A stretch of DNA of 64,000 bases from Gordonia tangerina (GTDB taxonomy: Bacteria; Actinomycetota; Actinomycetes; Mycobacteriales; Mycobacteriaceae): the NCBI RefSeq assembly GCF_021556435.1, contig NZ_JAKGCU010000001.1, positions 62,001-126,000 of the forward strand, written 5' to 3'. Every line of letters starts with the position of its first letter. The stretch's first letter is position 1. Made by a program: the position numbers and the translations under genes. The notes below the pieces were generated by a model. It was not told the DNA's origin and did no database searches. It saw only the letters and a list, made by a program, of their open reading frames with translations. Of this stretch, positions 50,378-59,401 are shown piece after piece.

Positions 50378-51085
50378 ATGACCGAGGACATGCAGGGACA
50401 CGGTGGTCCCATCCCGCCACCGTCGAACAGCGAACGTAGCGTGGTCGTCTGCGGCACCGCCGGGGGAGTGGGCACGTCGGTCATCTCCGCATTGCTGGCC
50501 GAATACCGCGCGAGCACGTCCCTGAGCGGCGCGTCGTGGTGGGTGGATGCCGCCGGCAACGACGGTGACCTCCATCAGCGGTTGCGGGCCACCGGCGACG
50601 AGGCGCTGCTGCGGACCGCGGCCGGCACCGGACTGTTGCCGGCGCCGGAGGCCGCGATCACCGACGTCGTGCTGCACACCTGGCGTTTCGGCGCGGTACC
50701 GGTGGTGGATGCGGGAGCTCGGCCGCTGACCGCGCTACCCGAGTTGTGCTCGCCGGACCTGGCCGATGTCACACCCGTTCTGGTGGTCGGCCCGCGACCC
50801 GATCTGCTCAACCGCTCCCGCGAGGTGTTCTCGGAGTGGGAGCACGCCGGGGTTCTGCGCCGCACGATCGTGGTGATCTGTTGCCAGGTACCGACGTTGA
50901 ACCACCAGGCGCTGACCGGAATGCTCACCGACGCCGTCACCGGTGAGGTGGCCGGCGTGATCGGCCTCGACTACGAACCCGTGCTGGGAGCCGGCACGGC
51001 CCTCGACAACGCTGCGCAACAGGGATTCTCACCCGCGACGCGGCAGTCGATCCACGACCTGGCCGCGGCCACAGTGCGTCGATAG
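50378..51085 (+). CDS. MinD/CpaE-like protein lacking the Walker A lysine
   Basis: A 235-residue cytoplasmic protein. SVVVCGTAGGVGTSVISALL (about residues 23-42) is laid out like a deviant Walker A motif, but the invariant Lys is replaced (GGVGTS). WWVDAAGNDGDLHQRL is like the switch I region, and VPVVDAGARPL the Walker B strand. The rest alternates strands and helices as in MinD/ParA folds. ATP turnover is unlikely. It follows the glycine-zipper gene by 120 bases on the same strand and may act as a positioning or scaffold factor for it. No family name can be given. Confidence 0.65.
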   Translation: MTEDMQGHGGPIPPPSNSERSVVVCGTAGGVGTSVISALLAEYRASTSLSGASWWVDAAGNDGDLHQRLRATGDEALLRTAAGTGLLPAPEAAITDVVLHTWRFGAVPVVDAGARPLTALPELCSPDLADVTPVLVVGPRPDLLNRSREVFSEWEHAGVLRRTIVVICCQVPTLNHQALTGMLTDAVTGEVAGVIGLDYEPVLGAGTALDNAAQQGFSPATRQSIHDLAAATVRR

Positions 51086-51124
51086 GCGACACCCGCTGAC
51101 AACGCGAACAGCCGCACGGCGGTC

Positions 51125-52261
51125 CTAAGACCCCTGACCGGCGATCCAGAAGTACGTGAGTAGCCCCAGAACGATCACCACCAGGTACAGCCAGCCGATC
51201 CAGATCGCCACGCGCGCAAACGGTTCGCCCAGTTCGCGGGTTCGCGCGATCTGCGTCCGCGCACGGTAACCGAGGTAGAGCCCGACGGGTGAGGTGATAC
51301 CCAGGATCGAGAGGACCAGCGCCCAGATCGCTGTTCGGTTGGTGCCACGCGGCTTCGCCGATCGCCCTGTTCGGGTCGGCTGATTTCGCGTGGGCACCTG
51401 TTCCTCCGGGCGTTTGTCGTCGTCGATGCTGATGCTGGAGTACGCCTGCGGAGGCTTGGTCGGCTCCGAACCCTCGGTGCCGGCCGCCGTCGCCGCGGCG
51501 GTTGCGGCGGCAGGTCCGTGCAGCGGCCGGAAGTCGTCGGACTCCGTGGCCGGCGCGGACGGACGGACTTCGGTCTCGGCGGCGGATTCCGGGTCCCGCG
51601 TGACGCGGGCGGTGACCGGGTCGTCGGCGATGGTCGGAACCGACACCGTTCGGGTGGGCAGATCACCCGGAGGCAAGACACCGGGTGAATTGCCGCTGGG
51701 ACGCGGCAGGGCTCCGTACGGCCGAGCCGGGGCACCCGCATTCGGCGGCCCGGGCCGCGGACCTCCAGGCGCGCCGGGGGGCGGGGGGCGTCGACCGGGC
51801 GGCGGGCGATAGCCAGGCGGTGGCGGGCCGCCCCGCATCGGAGGCGAAGTGTTGCGCCCGCCCGGACCGGTGGACCACGGCGGGATGCCATTGGCCGGAC
51901 CACGCTGCGGTCCCGGACGTCCGCCGGGTCCAGGACCCGGTGCGCCCGGACCGCGTGGCGGCGCCGGTCGAGCCGGACCCTGCGGACCACCCGACTGCGG
52001 ACCACCCGACTCTGGACCACCCGACTGTGGACCACCCGACTGCGGCGGCCGCGGACTGAGACGGTTCTGCGGTGGCGAATTCGGGCCGCGTGGCGGCGTA
52101 ACATGCGCTGGGGCTGATCCCGACGACGTGACGGGTGCCGTCGGCGGCCGCTCCCAGGGCGCCGACACCGGGGTGTTCGCAGAGGCGTCGCCGTCGGCGT
52201 CCGCGCTGCTCCGGGGGGCGCCCGGATCAGAGTTCGGACGCGAGGTGTCGTCGGAGGTCAC
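51125..52261 (-). CDS. Proline-rich DUF4190 membrane protein
   Basis: A 378-residue protein. About 290 residues of Pro/Gly/Arg/Ser-rich, disordered cytoplasmic sequence include the near-perfect repeats PQSGGPQSGGPESGGPQSGG. The C-terminal DUF4190 domain has two transmembrane helices (AIWALVLSILGITSPVGLYL and WIGWLYLVVIVLGLLTYFW) with the conserved GYRARTQI between them. GTG 52261 is 6 bases after a -10, so it is leaderless. Proteins of this kind are common near wall-synthesis genes; function unknown. The repeats could cause length variation between strains. Confidence 0.75.
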   Translation of the reverse strand: MTSDDTSRPNSDPGAPRSSADADGDASANTPVSAPWERPPTAPVTSSGSAPAHVTPPRGPNSPPQNRLSPRPPQSGGPQSGGPESGGPQSGGPQGPARPAPPRGPGAPGPGPGGRPGPQRGPANGIPPWSTGPGGRNTSPPMRGGPPPPGYRPPPGRRPPPPGAPGGPRPGPPNAGAPARPYGALPRPSGNSPGVLPPGDLPTRTVSVPTIADDPVTARVTRDPESAAETEVRPSAPATESDDFRPLHGPAAATAAATAAGTEGSEPTKPPQAYSSISIDDDKRPEEQVPTRNQPTRTGRSAKPRGTNRTAIWALVLSILGITSPVGLYLGYRARTQIARTRELGEPFARVAIWIGWLYLVVIVLGLLTYFWIAGQGS

Positions 52262-52267
52262 TGTTCC

Positions 52268-52273
52268 AAATTA
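52268..52273 (-). promoter_or_regulatory. -10 element of DUF4190 gene
   Basis: TAATTT on the minus strand (TANNNT) is 6 bases before GTG 52261. Leaderless start. Confidence 0.5.
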
Positions 52274-52370
52274 CCGTTTCCGCGTCGCCGCTGTTCGGTC
52301 GGTGACCGTGCAGACACCCATCGGCGCCGCGGGGGACCCGGCCGGCACGCTCGTCAGGACCGCCATGTGA

Positions 52371-52553
52371 TCACGACGCCGCGGAATCCGGGTCCCCGCC
52401 GTCGGTGACTGTGCGCAGATCCTCTACGCGGGGCACGGTGGCCGAAATCGGTGGCGGCTCCCGGCGGGAGCGGCGCACGACGCCGACGGTGACCGCTGTG
52501 GCGATCAGCGCAGCAGCACTCGACACGCCCGCCCACACGTACTTGTTCGACAT
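52371..52553 (-). CDS. Small single-pass membrane protein, possible CwsA analogue
   Basis: A protein of 60 residues: MSNKYVWAG, one helix ([16 protein letters not shown], about residues 10-25), RRSRRE, and an acidic tail ([15 protein letters not shown]). It occupies the slot that cwsA (Rv0008c) has between tRNA-Ala and ppiA in mycobacteria, but sequence similarity cannot be shown by eye. GTG 52559 is an alternative start. Confidence 0.5.
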   Translation of the reverse strand: MSNKYVWAGVSSAAALIATAVTVGVVRRSRREPPPISATVPRVEDLRTVTDGGDPDSAAS

Positions 52554-52672
52554 GCCCACCAGCGTGCCAGCCGCTCGGGTCGCCTGTCATCTCGGGTGTG
52601 TTGCGATCGGGGCGTGTGACCCGCGGTAACCGGCCGGGAACCCCTCGTCGCGGAAAATGGTTGGATGGTGAT

Positions 52673-53194
52673 GTGACTACTCAGAAGCAGACCGCGACCC
52701 TGCACACCAATCGCGGCGACATCGTTGTCGAACTGTTCGGCAATCACGCACCCAAGACGGTCGCGAACTTCACCGGCCTCGCCGACGGCTCCAAGGACTA
52801 CAGCCAGCCGAACGCCTCCGGCGGCGACAGCGGCCCGTTCTACGACGGCTCGGTGTTCCACCGCGTCATCGAGGGCTTCATGATCCAGGGCGGCGATCCC
52901 ACCGGCACCGGCCGCGGCGGGCCCGGCTACCAGTTCGCCGACGAATTCCACCCCGAACTGCAGTTCGATCGCCCATATCTGCTCGCCATGGCCAACGCCG
53001 GACCGGGCACCAACGGGTCGCAGTTCTTCATCACCGTGGGCCCCACCCCGCACCTCAACCGTCGCCACACCATCTTCGGTGAGGTCAGCGACCCGGCGTC
53101 GCAGCAGGTCGTCGACGCCATCGCCACCACGTCGACCGATCGTGCCGACCGCCCGCTCGACGAGGTCGTCATCGAGAAGATCGAAATCAACTGA
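52673..53194 (+). CDS. ppiA: Peptidyl-prolyl cis-trans isomerase, cyclophilin type
   Basis: A 173-residue cytoplasmic cyclophilin. Conserved blocks: [20 protein letters not shown] (catalytic Arg in FHRV), [16 protein letters not shown], and HTIFGEV. It speeds proline isomerisation in protein folding. Rv0009 is the positional homologue. GTG 52673 starts VTTQKQT and matches the family length; the upstream open frame is not conserved in character. Confidence 0.93.
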   Translation: MTTQKQTATLHTNRGDIVVELFGNHAPKTVANFTGLADGSKDYSQPNASGGDSGPFYDGSVFHRVIEGFMIQGGDPTGTGRGGPGYQFADEFHPELQFDRPYLLAMANAGPGTNGSQFFITVGPTPHLNRRHTIFGEVSDPASQQVVDAIATTSTDRADRPLDEVVIEKIEIN

Positions 53195-53241
53195 CCGGCC
53201 CGCAGTACCCCGGTCCGCAGTACACCGCAGGTCCGCCTGCG

Positions 53242-54135
53242 GTGTGCTTTCGGCACCCCGATCGTCCCACCGGCCTGTCGTGTAGCCGGTGCGGGCGACC
53301 GGCCTGCCCCGAATGCCTCCGACCGGCCGCCGTCGGACAGCACTGCGTGGAATGTCTGCGCAACGACGGTGTCCAACGCAACGTGGCCGCCCCGACGTTC
53401 GGTGATCGCGGCATCCGACCCATGGTGGCCGGTCCGGTGGCCTCCCGGCCGTACGCGACCTACACGCTGATCGCGATCAACCTGGTCATCTTCGCGCTGT
53501 GTGCGCTGCAGGCCGGCGGTTTCGACATGCTGAACTCGCGGCTGTTCGTCGACCTCGCGCTGGTGAAACCCTTGGTCGCCGACGGCGAGTACTGGCGACT
53601 GTTCACCGCTGGGTTCCTGCACTTCTCGATCACCCACGTCGCGGTGAACATGATCTCGCTGTTCATTCTCGGCCGTGACCTCGAGATCGCCATCGGCATC
53701 CCGCGCTATCTCGGGGTGTATGTCACCTCGCTGCTGGGCGGTAGTGCCGCGGTGATGGCGTTCGGGCCCGACATCTCGATCAACGCCGGGGCGTCGGGAG
53801 CCATCTACGGCCTGATGGGTGCGGTCCTCATCGTGGTCCTCAGAGCCCGGGTGTCCCCGACACCGGTCATCTCCATCATCGTGCTGAACCTGGTCCTGTC
53901 GATCACCATTCCGGGCATTTCGTTGCTGGCCCACGTCGGTGGTCTGCTGTTCGGCGCGGCCGCCACCGCGGGCATCATCTTCGCACCCCGATGGTTGCTG
54001 TCGCCCGAGCGTCGATCGGCGGCCGCCGCCTCCCGGATCGGGTGGATCGTCATCGCCGCCCTGTTGGTACTGGCATTGGCCGTCAGTGTCGTGGTCGCGA
54101 TGTCATACACCGGGATCCGCGTCTTCGTCGGCTGA
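53242..54135 (+). CDS. Rhomboid family intramembrane serine protease with N-terminal zinc-ribbon
   Basis: At least 297 residues. The N-terminus has CFRHPDRPTGLSCSRCGRPA and CPECLRP, then CVEC: paired Cys/His motifs like a B-box or zinc ribbon. The rhomboid core follows with six helices; ADGEYWRLFTAGFLHFSITH and NMISLFILG precede the catalytic GASGAIYGLMGA (Ser about 175), and HVGGLLFG has the catalytic His. It cleaves transmembrane substrates within the membrane. The frame stays open without ATG or GTG back to CTG 53191, which overlaps the ppiA stop; a CTG start would add TGPQYPGPQ, so the true start is uncertain. Confidence 0.85.
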   Translation: MCFRHPDRPTGLSCSRCGRPACPECLRPAAVGQHCVECLRNDGVQRNVAAPTFGDRGIRPMVAGPVASRPYATYTLIAINLVIFALCALQAGGFDMLNSRLFVDLALVKPLVADGEYWRLFTAGFLHFSITHVAVNMISLFILGRDLEIAIGIPRYLGVYVTSLLGGSAAVMAFGPDISINAGASGAIYGLMGAVLIVVLRARVSPTPVISIIVLNLVLSITIPGISLLAHVGGLLFGAAATAGIIFAPRWLLSPERRSAAAASRIGWIVIAALLVLALAVSVVVAMSYTGIRVFVG

Positions 54136-54156
54136 GCTTGCCGCGGCGGCCGGGGA

Positions 54157-54666
54157 TCAGGCGCGTTGGTCGTCGACCACGAAGCCGGCCCGGCGCAGGT
54201 CCTCGGCGACCGCGCCGAGGTCGGCACCCAGATCCCACCGGCTGAATACCACCAGGCGGGTGTCGTCGCGCAGCGCGTCATCCGCCGAGGCGGTTGTCGG
54301 CGCATCGTGCTGCAGGAAATCGAACTCCAGTTGGCCGGTCCGACGGCCGATACGGCGGAAGTCGAGCAACCGAATCCGATCGATCCGGTCTCGCGGATAG
54401 GTGTGCGCGCCGCCGATGGTGCGCACCAGAATCGCCGGTCGGCCGTCGGGCGCGGTGATCACCGCCAGCCGCGGGCGGATGAGCAGCGCGTAGCCGGAAA
54501 ATCCCAACAGCAGTAGTCCGGCGGCGCCCATCAGCACCAGACCGGCCGGGTCTCCGGCTGCCCAGACCGCCGCCACCAACAGGATCACACCACCGATGCC
54601 CAGCGCGACCGCGGCCGGCCGAGGGGTGGCCCATTCATTTGTGGATAGATGGGCTGAGTTATCCAC
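54157..54666 (-). CDS. PH-domain membrane protein (Rv0010c-like)
   Basis: A 169-residue protein. Two N-terminal helices (ALGIGGVILLVAAVWAAG and LVLMGAAGLLLLGFSGYALL, about residues 21-62) are followed by a bacterial PH-like domain with GRPAILVRTIGGAHTYPRDR and IRLLDFRRIGRRTGQLEFDF. Located between ppiA and crgA, as is Rv0010c. Function unknown. The only start in frame is GTG 54666, which overlaps a DnaA-box-like TTATCCACA; the promoter may therefore lie in the repeat array upstream. Confidence 0.75.
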   Translation of the reverse strand: MDNSAHLSTNEWATPRPAAVALGIGGVILLVAAVWAAGDPAGLVLMGAAGLLLLGFSGYALLIRPRLAVITAPDGRPAILVRTIGGAHTYPRDRIDRIRLLDFRRIGRRTGQLEFDFLQHDAPTTASADDALRDDTRLVVFSRWDLGADLGAVAEDLRRAGFVVDDQRA

Positions 54667-54755
54667 AGGCTTTACTCACAGTGGGGATGACTTACACACA
54701 TGTGGTTTCCACAGTGTGGATGAATTACACACATGTGAGTAGGTGCTGTGGACGG
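54640..54755. repeat. Repeat array with DnaA-box-like words upstream of crgA-side genes
   Basis: Two 28-bp direct repeats (54677-54704 and 54710-54737; 33-bp period, two differences) end in TTACACACATGTG, which holds the palindrome CACATGTG. Around them are TGTGGATAG 54640, TTATCCACA 54659 (perfect E. coli-type DnaA box), TGTGGATGA 54715 and TGTGGACGG 54747. The array covers the start of the PH-domain gene and the 3' flank of crgA. Confidence 0.65.
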
Positions 54756-54780
54756 ATCGAGCGTCCGTTTCGCGCACGCG

Positions 54781-55071
54781 TCAACGCCACCGCATGGTCA
54801 TCAGCAAACCCACCACCATCAGGGCGAATCCGATCAGAAAGTTCCACGGACCCAGCTCGTACATCCAGTGCAGCGCCTTGCCTTCGGCGCCCAGCGCCGA
54901 TGGGGTGGCGACGAGATAGAACACGATCAGCCAGGCGAGCCCGATCAACATGAGGCCGAGCATGATCCACACGTAGATGTTGCTGGAGGGACCCGCCTTC
55001 ACCTTCACCGGCGTCCGACTTGCCGGGTTGATGGTGTAATCGGTCTTCTTCCGGACTTTTGACTTCGGCAT
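54781..55071 (-). CDS. crgA: Cell division protein CrgA
   Basis: A 96-residue membrane protein. [12 protein letters not shown] is the usual CrgA start, followed by a short linker and two transmembrane helices (about residues 32-53 and 71-92) joined by an outer loop with the conserved WMYELGPWN. In mycobacteria it binds FtsZ, FtsQ, FtsI and CwsA at the septum. ATG 55071 with AGAGGAAG upstream is preferred over the longer frame from 55188. The 210-base gap upstream to trpG shows no other gene. Confidence 0.93.
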   Translation of the reverse strand: MPKSKVRKKTDYTINPASRTPVKVKAGPSSNIYVWIMLGLMLIGLAWLIVFYLVATPSALGAEGKALHWMYELGPWNFLIGFALMVVGLLMTMRWR

Positions 55072-55269
55072 GACTTCCTCTGTAGTGCTGAACAGCTCAT
55101 CGGGCTGTCGGTCGGTCGCGACGGTACCGGGATGACTCCCTGACAGTGGGTCCGCCGCTCGCAAAGGTGTGTCTCTACGGTATCTCACCAGGTCGCCGAC
55201 CCGGCAACGTCGCGCACGGCCACCGCGGGGCGGCGCAAATCCGATGGACTGCCGCCGGGTCGCCCAAGG

Positions 55270-55275
55270 TAGCCT
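55270..55275 (+). promoter_or_regulatory. -10 element of trpG/pabA
   Basis: TAGCCT (TANNNT) followed by 6 bases and GTG 55282. Leaderless transcript. Confidence 0.5.
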
Positions 55276-55281
55276 GACGGG

Positions 55282-55965
55282 GTGAATCAGCCGCCTGTGC
55301 GCGAGGGATCGGGGTCGTCAGCCGGTCGCATCCTCGTCATCGACAACTACGACAGCTTCGTCTACAACCTCGTCCAGTATCTGGGCCAGCTTGGTGTGGA
55401 AGCCGTCGTGTGGCGCAACGACGATCCACAGTTGGCCGATCCGGCGGCCGCGGTCGAGGGTTTCGACGGCGTGTTGCTGAGCCCGGGCCCAGGCACCCCG
55501 CAGCGCGCCGGGGCCACCATCCCACTGGTCGGTGTGGCCCGGAAGTCCGGGATGCCGCTGCTGGGTGTCTGCCTGGGTCACCAGGCCATCGGAGCGGCGT
55601 TCGGCGGCACCGTGGACCGCGCTCCCGAACTCCTGCACGGCAAGACCTCGCAGGTGATCCATGACGACGTGGGCGTACTGGCCGGACTCCCCAGCCCGTT
55701 CACCGCGACCCGGTATCACTCGCTGACCGTGGTGCCCGACACGATTCCCGACGAACTGATCGTCACCGGCCGGACCGAGTCGGGCATCGTGATGGCGATG
55801 GCCCACCGCGAGCTCCCCATCCACGGCGTGCAATTCCACCCGGAGAGTGTGCTCACCCAGGGCGGACACCGCATGCTGGCCAACTGGTTGGCCGTCTGCG
55901 GCATCGACATCCCCGAATCTCGCGTCGCCGTTCTGGAATCGGAGATGGCCGCCGCGATCGCCTGA
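55282..55965 (+). CDS. pabA: Aminodeoxychorismate/anthranilate synthase glutamine amidotransferase
   Basis: A 227-residue class I glutamine amidotransferase that supplies ammonia to the chorismate-using partner in folate and/or tryptophan synthesis. [20 protein letters not shown] opens the domain; [10 protein letters not shown] is the oxyanion region, [12 protein letters not shown] holds the catalytic Cys, and [11 protein letters not shown] the His and Glu. Rv0013 (trpG/pabA) is the positional homologue. It converges on pknB with 14 bases between stop codons. Whether it serves folate, tryptophan or both cannot be told from sequence. Confidence 0.92.
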   Translation: MNQPPVREGSGSSAGRILVIDNYDSFVYNLVQYLGQLGVEAVVWRNDDPQLADPAAAVEGFDGVLLSPGPGTPQRAGATIPLVGVARKSGMPLLGVCLGHQAIGAAFGGTVDRAPELLHGKTSQVIHDDVGVLAGLPSPFTATRYHSLTVVPDTIPDELIVTGRTESGIVMAMAHRELPIHGVQFHPESVLTQGGHRMLANWLAVCGIDIPESRVAVLESEMAAAIA

Positions 55966-55979
55966 GGCTCCGCTGCGGC

Positions 55980-57911
55980 TCAGCCCGGCAGCAGACTCGC
56001 CTGACCGATCACCACCGAAACTGAGCCGCCCTTGCGCACCCGCGAGCCGGGAGCGGGGGTCTGGCTGAGCACCTTGTCGTTGTCGGGGCTGGTGATGGGC
56101 ACATTGCGATCGGTCCGGTTCAGCGTCCCGTCCCCCCAACCGGCGTCGGCCAGGCTGGCGCGGACCTGCTGTAGGGTCTGACCGCGCAGGTTGGGCATCA
56201 CGAACATATTGCCGCGCGACACCACGATCTGCACGGTCGTGCCCTGCTCCACCGTCTCACCGGCCGACGGCGAACTGCTCACCACCTGCCCGGCCGGGAG
56301 TTCGGAATCGCCGGCCACACTGACCACCTGCAGACCGACCTGTTCGAGCACGGTGCGCGCTTCGTCTTCGGTTTGCCCGGTCACATCTGGCACGGTGATC
56401 TCCTTGGGACCGTTACCCACGTGCACCACGACCGCGCCGTTGACGGGCGCCTCGGCCCCCACCGGCGGGGTGGTGCCGACGACCTTGTCTTTCAGTTCGC
56501 CGGTCGAATCCACCCGGTCGGTCCTGACGTTGGAGAATCCGAGCACCCGCAAGGCCTCGGTCGCCTCGTCGGGGGTCTGTCCACGCAGGTCGGGCATCTG
56601 GTGACGCTGCGGACCGGTCGAGATGTAAAGGGTGATCTCGGAGCCCTCGGCGGCCAGCACGTTCTCTGCGGGCGTGGATCGGGTGGCCGAACCGGCCGCC
56701 ACCTCCAGGCTCGGCTCTTCGAGTTCTTGAACGGTGAACCCGGCGGCCTCGAGACTGTCGCGGGCCTCCGCCGACGTCTTGCCGACCACCGCGGGCACCG
56801 GGATCTGGGCGGCGGTGTCCGAACCCCACGGGGACCACAGCAGCAGACCGGCCACCAGTGCGATCACCGCGGCCACCGCCGTCCCGACGATCAGCCCGAG
56901 GCGCCGTCGTCGCACCGGCGGATCGACGTCGCCGGTGTCGTCCTCACGGCGATGCGAGCCGCCGCTGACCGCACGACGGGGTCCGGAGTCGGTCAGGGAC
57001 CGTCGCGCGGTGCTGTCGATGAACTCGGTGCGGTCGGCATCCGACATCAGCATCGGCGCCGACGGCCGACCCCCGGCGAGCACCTTGATCAGATCCGATC
57101 GCAGGTCGGCGGCCGACTGATACCGGTTCGCCGGGTTCTTGCTCATCGCCTTGAGCACCACCGAGTCGAGTGCCGGCGGGATCTCCTCGCGAATCGACGA
57201 CGGCCACGCCGGGTCCTCGTGTACGTGCTGGTGGGCGACGGCGACCGGGGAGTCACCGGTGAACGGAGGTTCGCCGGTGAGCAGTTCGAACAGCACGCAG
57301 CCCATCGAGTAGATGTCGCTGCGCGGATCGACCTTGATGCCGCGGGCCTGTTCGGGGGACAGGTACTGCGCGGTGCCCATCACCGCCGACGTCTGCGTCA
57401 TCGTCGAGGTGGTGTCGCTCATCGCGCGGGCGATGCCGAAGTCCATCACCTTCACCGCGCCGGACTTGTCGATCATCACGTTCGCCGGCTTCATGTCGCG
57501 GTGCACGATGCCGTTGCGGTGCGAGAAATCCATCGCCGCGGCCACATCGGCCATCCACGTCATCGCCTGGCGGGGCGAGACCGGCCCGTTGGACCGCAGC
57601 ACGTCGCGCAGCGTGTCGCCGTCAACGTACTCCATCACGATGAACGGCAGTGGACCGTCTTCGGTCTCGGCCTCACCGGTGTCGAAGACCTGCACGATCG
57701 TCGGATGGTTCAGTTTCGCCGCGTTCTGCGCCTCACGTCGGAACCGCAGATAGAACGTGGGATCACGTGCCAGGTCGGCGCGAAGCACTTTGATCGCGAC
57801 ATCGCGATGCAAACGGAGGTCCCGCGCGAAATGCACCTCCGACATGCCACCGAACCCGAGCGTCTCGCCGAGTTCGTACCGATCAGACAGATGGTGCGGC
57901 GTCGACATCAC
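55980..57911 (-). CDS. pknB: Ser/Thr protein kinase PknB with four PASTA domains
   Basis: A 643-residue receptor kinase. The kinase domain (about 11-275) has DVAIKVLRADL (ATP lysine), HRDMKPANVMID, DFGIARA and the activation loop TSAVMGTAQYLSPEQA. A transmembrane helix (about 336-358) leads to four extracellular PASTA domains (about 366-643), which sense muropeptides or lipid II. Known targets include CwlM, MurJ, PknA and FHA proteins, several encoded in this window. It is the last gene of the fhaB-pstP-rodA-pbpA-pknA-pknB operon, 101 bases after pknA. Confidence 0.96.
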   Translation of the reverse strand: MMSTPHHLSDRYELGETLGFGGMSEVHFARDLRLHRDVAIKVLRADLARDPTFYLRFRREAQNAAKLNHPTIVQVFDTGEAETEDGPLPFIVMEYVDGDTLRDVLRSNGPVSPRQAMTWMADVAAAMDFSHRNGIVHRDMKPANVMIDKSGAVKVMDFGIARAMSDTTSTMTQTSAVMGTAQYLSPEQARGIKVDPRSDIYSMGCVLFELLTGEPPFTGDSPVAVAHQHVHEDPAWPSSIREEIPPALDSVVLKAMSKNPANRYQSAADLRSDLIKVLAGGRPSAPMLMSDADRTEFIDSTARRSLTDSGPRRAVSGGSHRREDDTGDVDPPVRRRRLGLIVGTAVAAVIALVAGLLLWSPWGSDTAAQIPVPAVVGKTSAEARDSLEAAGFTVQELEEPSLEVAAGSATRSTPAENVLAAEGSEITLYISTGPQRHQMPDLRGQTPDEATEALRVLGFSNVRTDRVDSTGELKDKVVGTTPPVGAEAPVNGAVVVHVGNGPKEITVPDVTGQTEDEARTVLEQVGLQVVSVAGDSELPAGQVVSSSPSAGETVEQGTTVQIVVSRGNMFVMPNLRGQTLQQVRASLADAGWGDGTLNRTDRNVPITSPDNDKVLSQTPAPGSRVRKGGSVSVVIGQASLLPG

Positions 57912-58012
57912 GTTGCGCTCACCATCTTTCGCAGCTCACGGTCCGGCCGCGGCCGAGCGGTACCCGCTCGTGTGCTGCCATCCCCATCGACACCCCAACC
58001 ATTATCGTCACC

Positions 58013-59401
58013 TCATCGACCCGACAGGCCGGGGATCGTGAAGGTCGGAAACACCGGGTTCTCTGCGGTCGGCGCGCCCGGGTCCGTGGTGTCTGCGGTG
58101 TCCGGCGCGGGCGGTGGCTCGGTGGTGGTCTCCTCGGTGGTGGTCTCGGCGGTTGTGGTGGGCCGCTCACGTGTCGTGGTGGTCGGTTCGGGCTCCACCT
58201 GCTCTTCAGTGGTCTCCGGGACCGCCGTGGTGGTCTCGGTCACCGTGGTCGTCGACGACGTCGCGGGCACCCCCGGCGACGACGAGTTCATGTTCAACAG
58301 CCAGTAGCCGATCAACACCAGCGCGGCGACCAGCAACGCGCCGGCCACCCCGGCGAGCACCTTCTGCCCGGTCGTCCAACTGTTGTCGTCGGCCGGTGGC
58401 ATCGGTCGACTGGGCGGGCGGCTCGAGGTCCGCGCCGTCGCCGGTTGCGTCGACGACCCGGTCATCGCGCGGGTCGCCGACGGCCGCATGGCCGCCGCAG
58501 CAGCGGCCCCACCGGCCGCTCCGGCCGCGGCAGCACCGGCGATGGCACCCGGTCGCGGCGGACGATGCCCGGCACGTACCGCGGCCACCGCGTCGGCGAA
58601 CTCGCCACCGTTGGCATACCGCTGCCTCGGGTCCTTGGCCATCGTGGTGTCGATCAGCTCGCGCACATTGGCCGGTACCGCGTTGGGCAGCGGCGGCGGC
58701 GTCTCGCGGATGTGTTTCATGGCGACGGTGATCGCGCCGTCACCGAGGAACGGTCGGCGGCCGGTCAGCGCCTCGTAGCCGACCACACCGAGCGAGTAGA
58801 CGTCCGACGCGGCGGTCGCTTCGTCGCCGGTGGCCTGCTCGGGCGAGATGTACTGGGCGGTGCCCATCACCATGCCCGTCTGGGTGACCGGCGCCGAATC
58901 GACGGCCTTGGCGATACCGAAGTCGGTGATCTTCACCTGCCCGGTCGGGGTGATGAGGATGTTCCCAGGCTTGACGTCGCGGTGTACCAGATTCTGCGTG
59001 TGCGCGGCCTGCAACGCCCGACCGGTCTGCTCGAGCATGTCCAGGGTGTTGTTCAGCGACAAGCGGCCCATCCGCGAGATCACCGAGTTGAGTGGTTCGC
59101 CGTCGACCAGCTCCATCACCAGGTACGCCAGCGGTTCACCGCCGCCACGATCGGGTGTCTCGCCGTAGTCGAAGACGTTGGCGATGCCCGGGTGGTTCAG
59201 CTTGGCGGTGGTCTGTGCCTCTGTCCGAAACCGTGCGGTGAACTCGGGGTCGTGGGTGTACTCGGCCTTGAGTACCTTCACCGCCACCCGCCGATTGAGC
59301 CGGGCGTCGAGAGCCTCCCAGACCTGGCCCATGCCACCGGTGGCGATGAGACGCATCAGCCGGTAGCGGTCGGCGATGGTGGTGCCGCTCTGCAATGTCA
59401 T
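58013..59401 (-). CDS. pknA: Ser/Thr protein kinase PknA
   Basis: A 462-residue kinase with catalytic motifs [22 protein letters not shown] and DFGIAKA (kinase about 12-275). A Pro/Ala/Thr-rich segment precedes a transmembrane helix (about 347-370). The outer tail of about 90 residues is Thr/Glu/Pro-rich with no PASTA domain, as in mycobacterial PknA. It acts with PknB on division and wall enzymes. The start shares one base with the pbpA stop (TGATG). Confidence 0.95.
   Translation of the reverse strand: MTLQSGTTIADRYRLMRLIATGGMGQVWEALDARLNRRVAVKVLKAEYTHDPEFTARFRTEAQTTAKLNHPGIANVFDYGETPDRGGGEPLAYLVMELVDGEPLNSVISRMGRLSLNNTLDMLEQTGRALQAAHTQNLVHRDVKPGNILITPTGQVKITDFGIAKAVDSAPVTQTGMVMGTAQYISPEQATGDEATAASDVYSLGVVGYEALTGRRPFLGDGAITVAMKHIRETPPPLPNAVPANVRELIDTTMAKDPRQRYANGGEFADAVAAVRAGHRPPRPGAIAGAAAAGAAGGAAAAAAMRPSATRAMTGSSTQPATARTSSRPPSRPMPPADDNSWTTGQKVLAGVAGALLVAALVLIGYWLLNMNSSSPGVPATSSTTTVTETTTAVPETTEEQVEPEPTTTTRERPTTTAETTTEETTTEPPPAPDTADTTDPGAPTAENPVFPTFTIPGLSGR

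Noticed and set aside
56373-58307. Long plus-strand open frame opposite pknB
   Set aside because: Antisense shadow of pknB; the translated product is Arg/Gly/His-rich with no recognisable motif.
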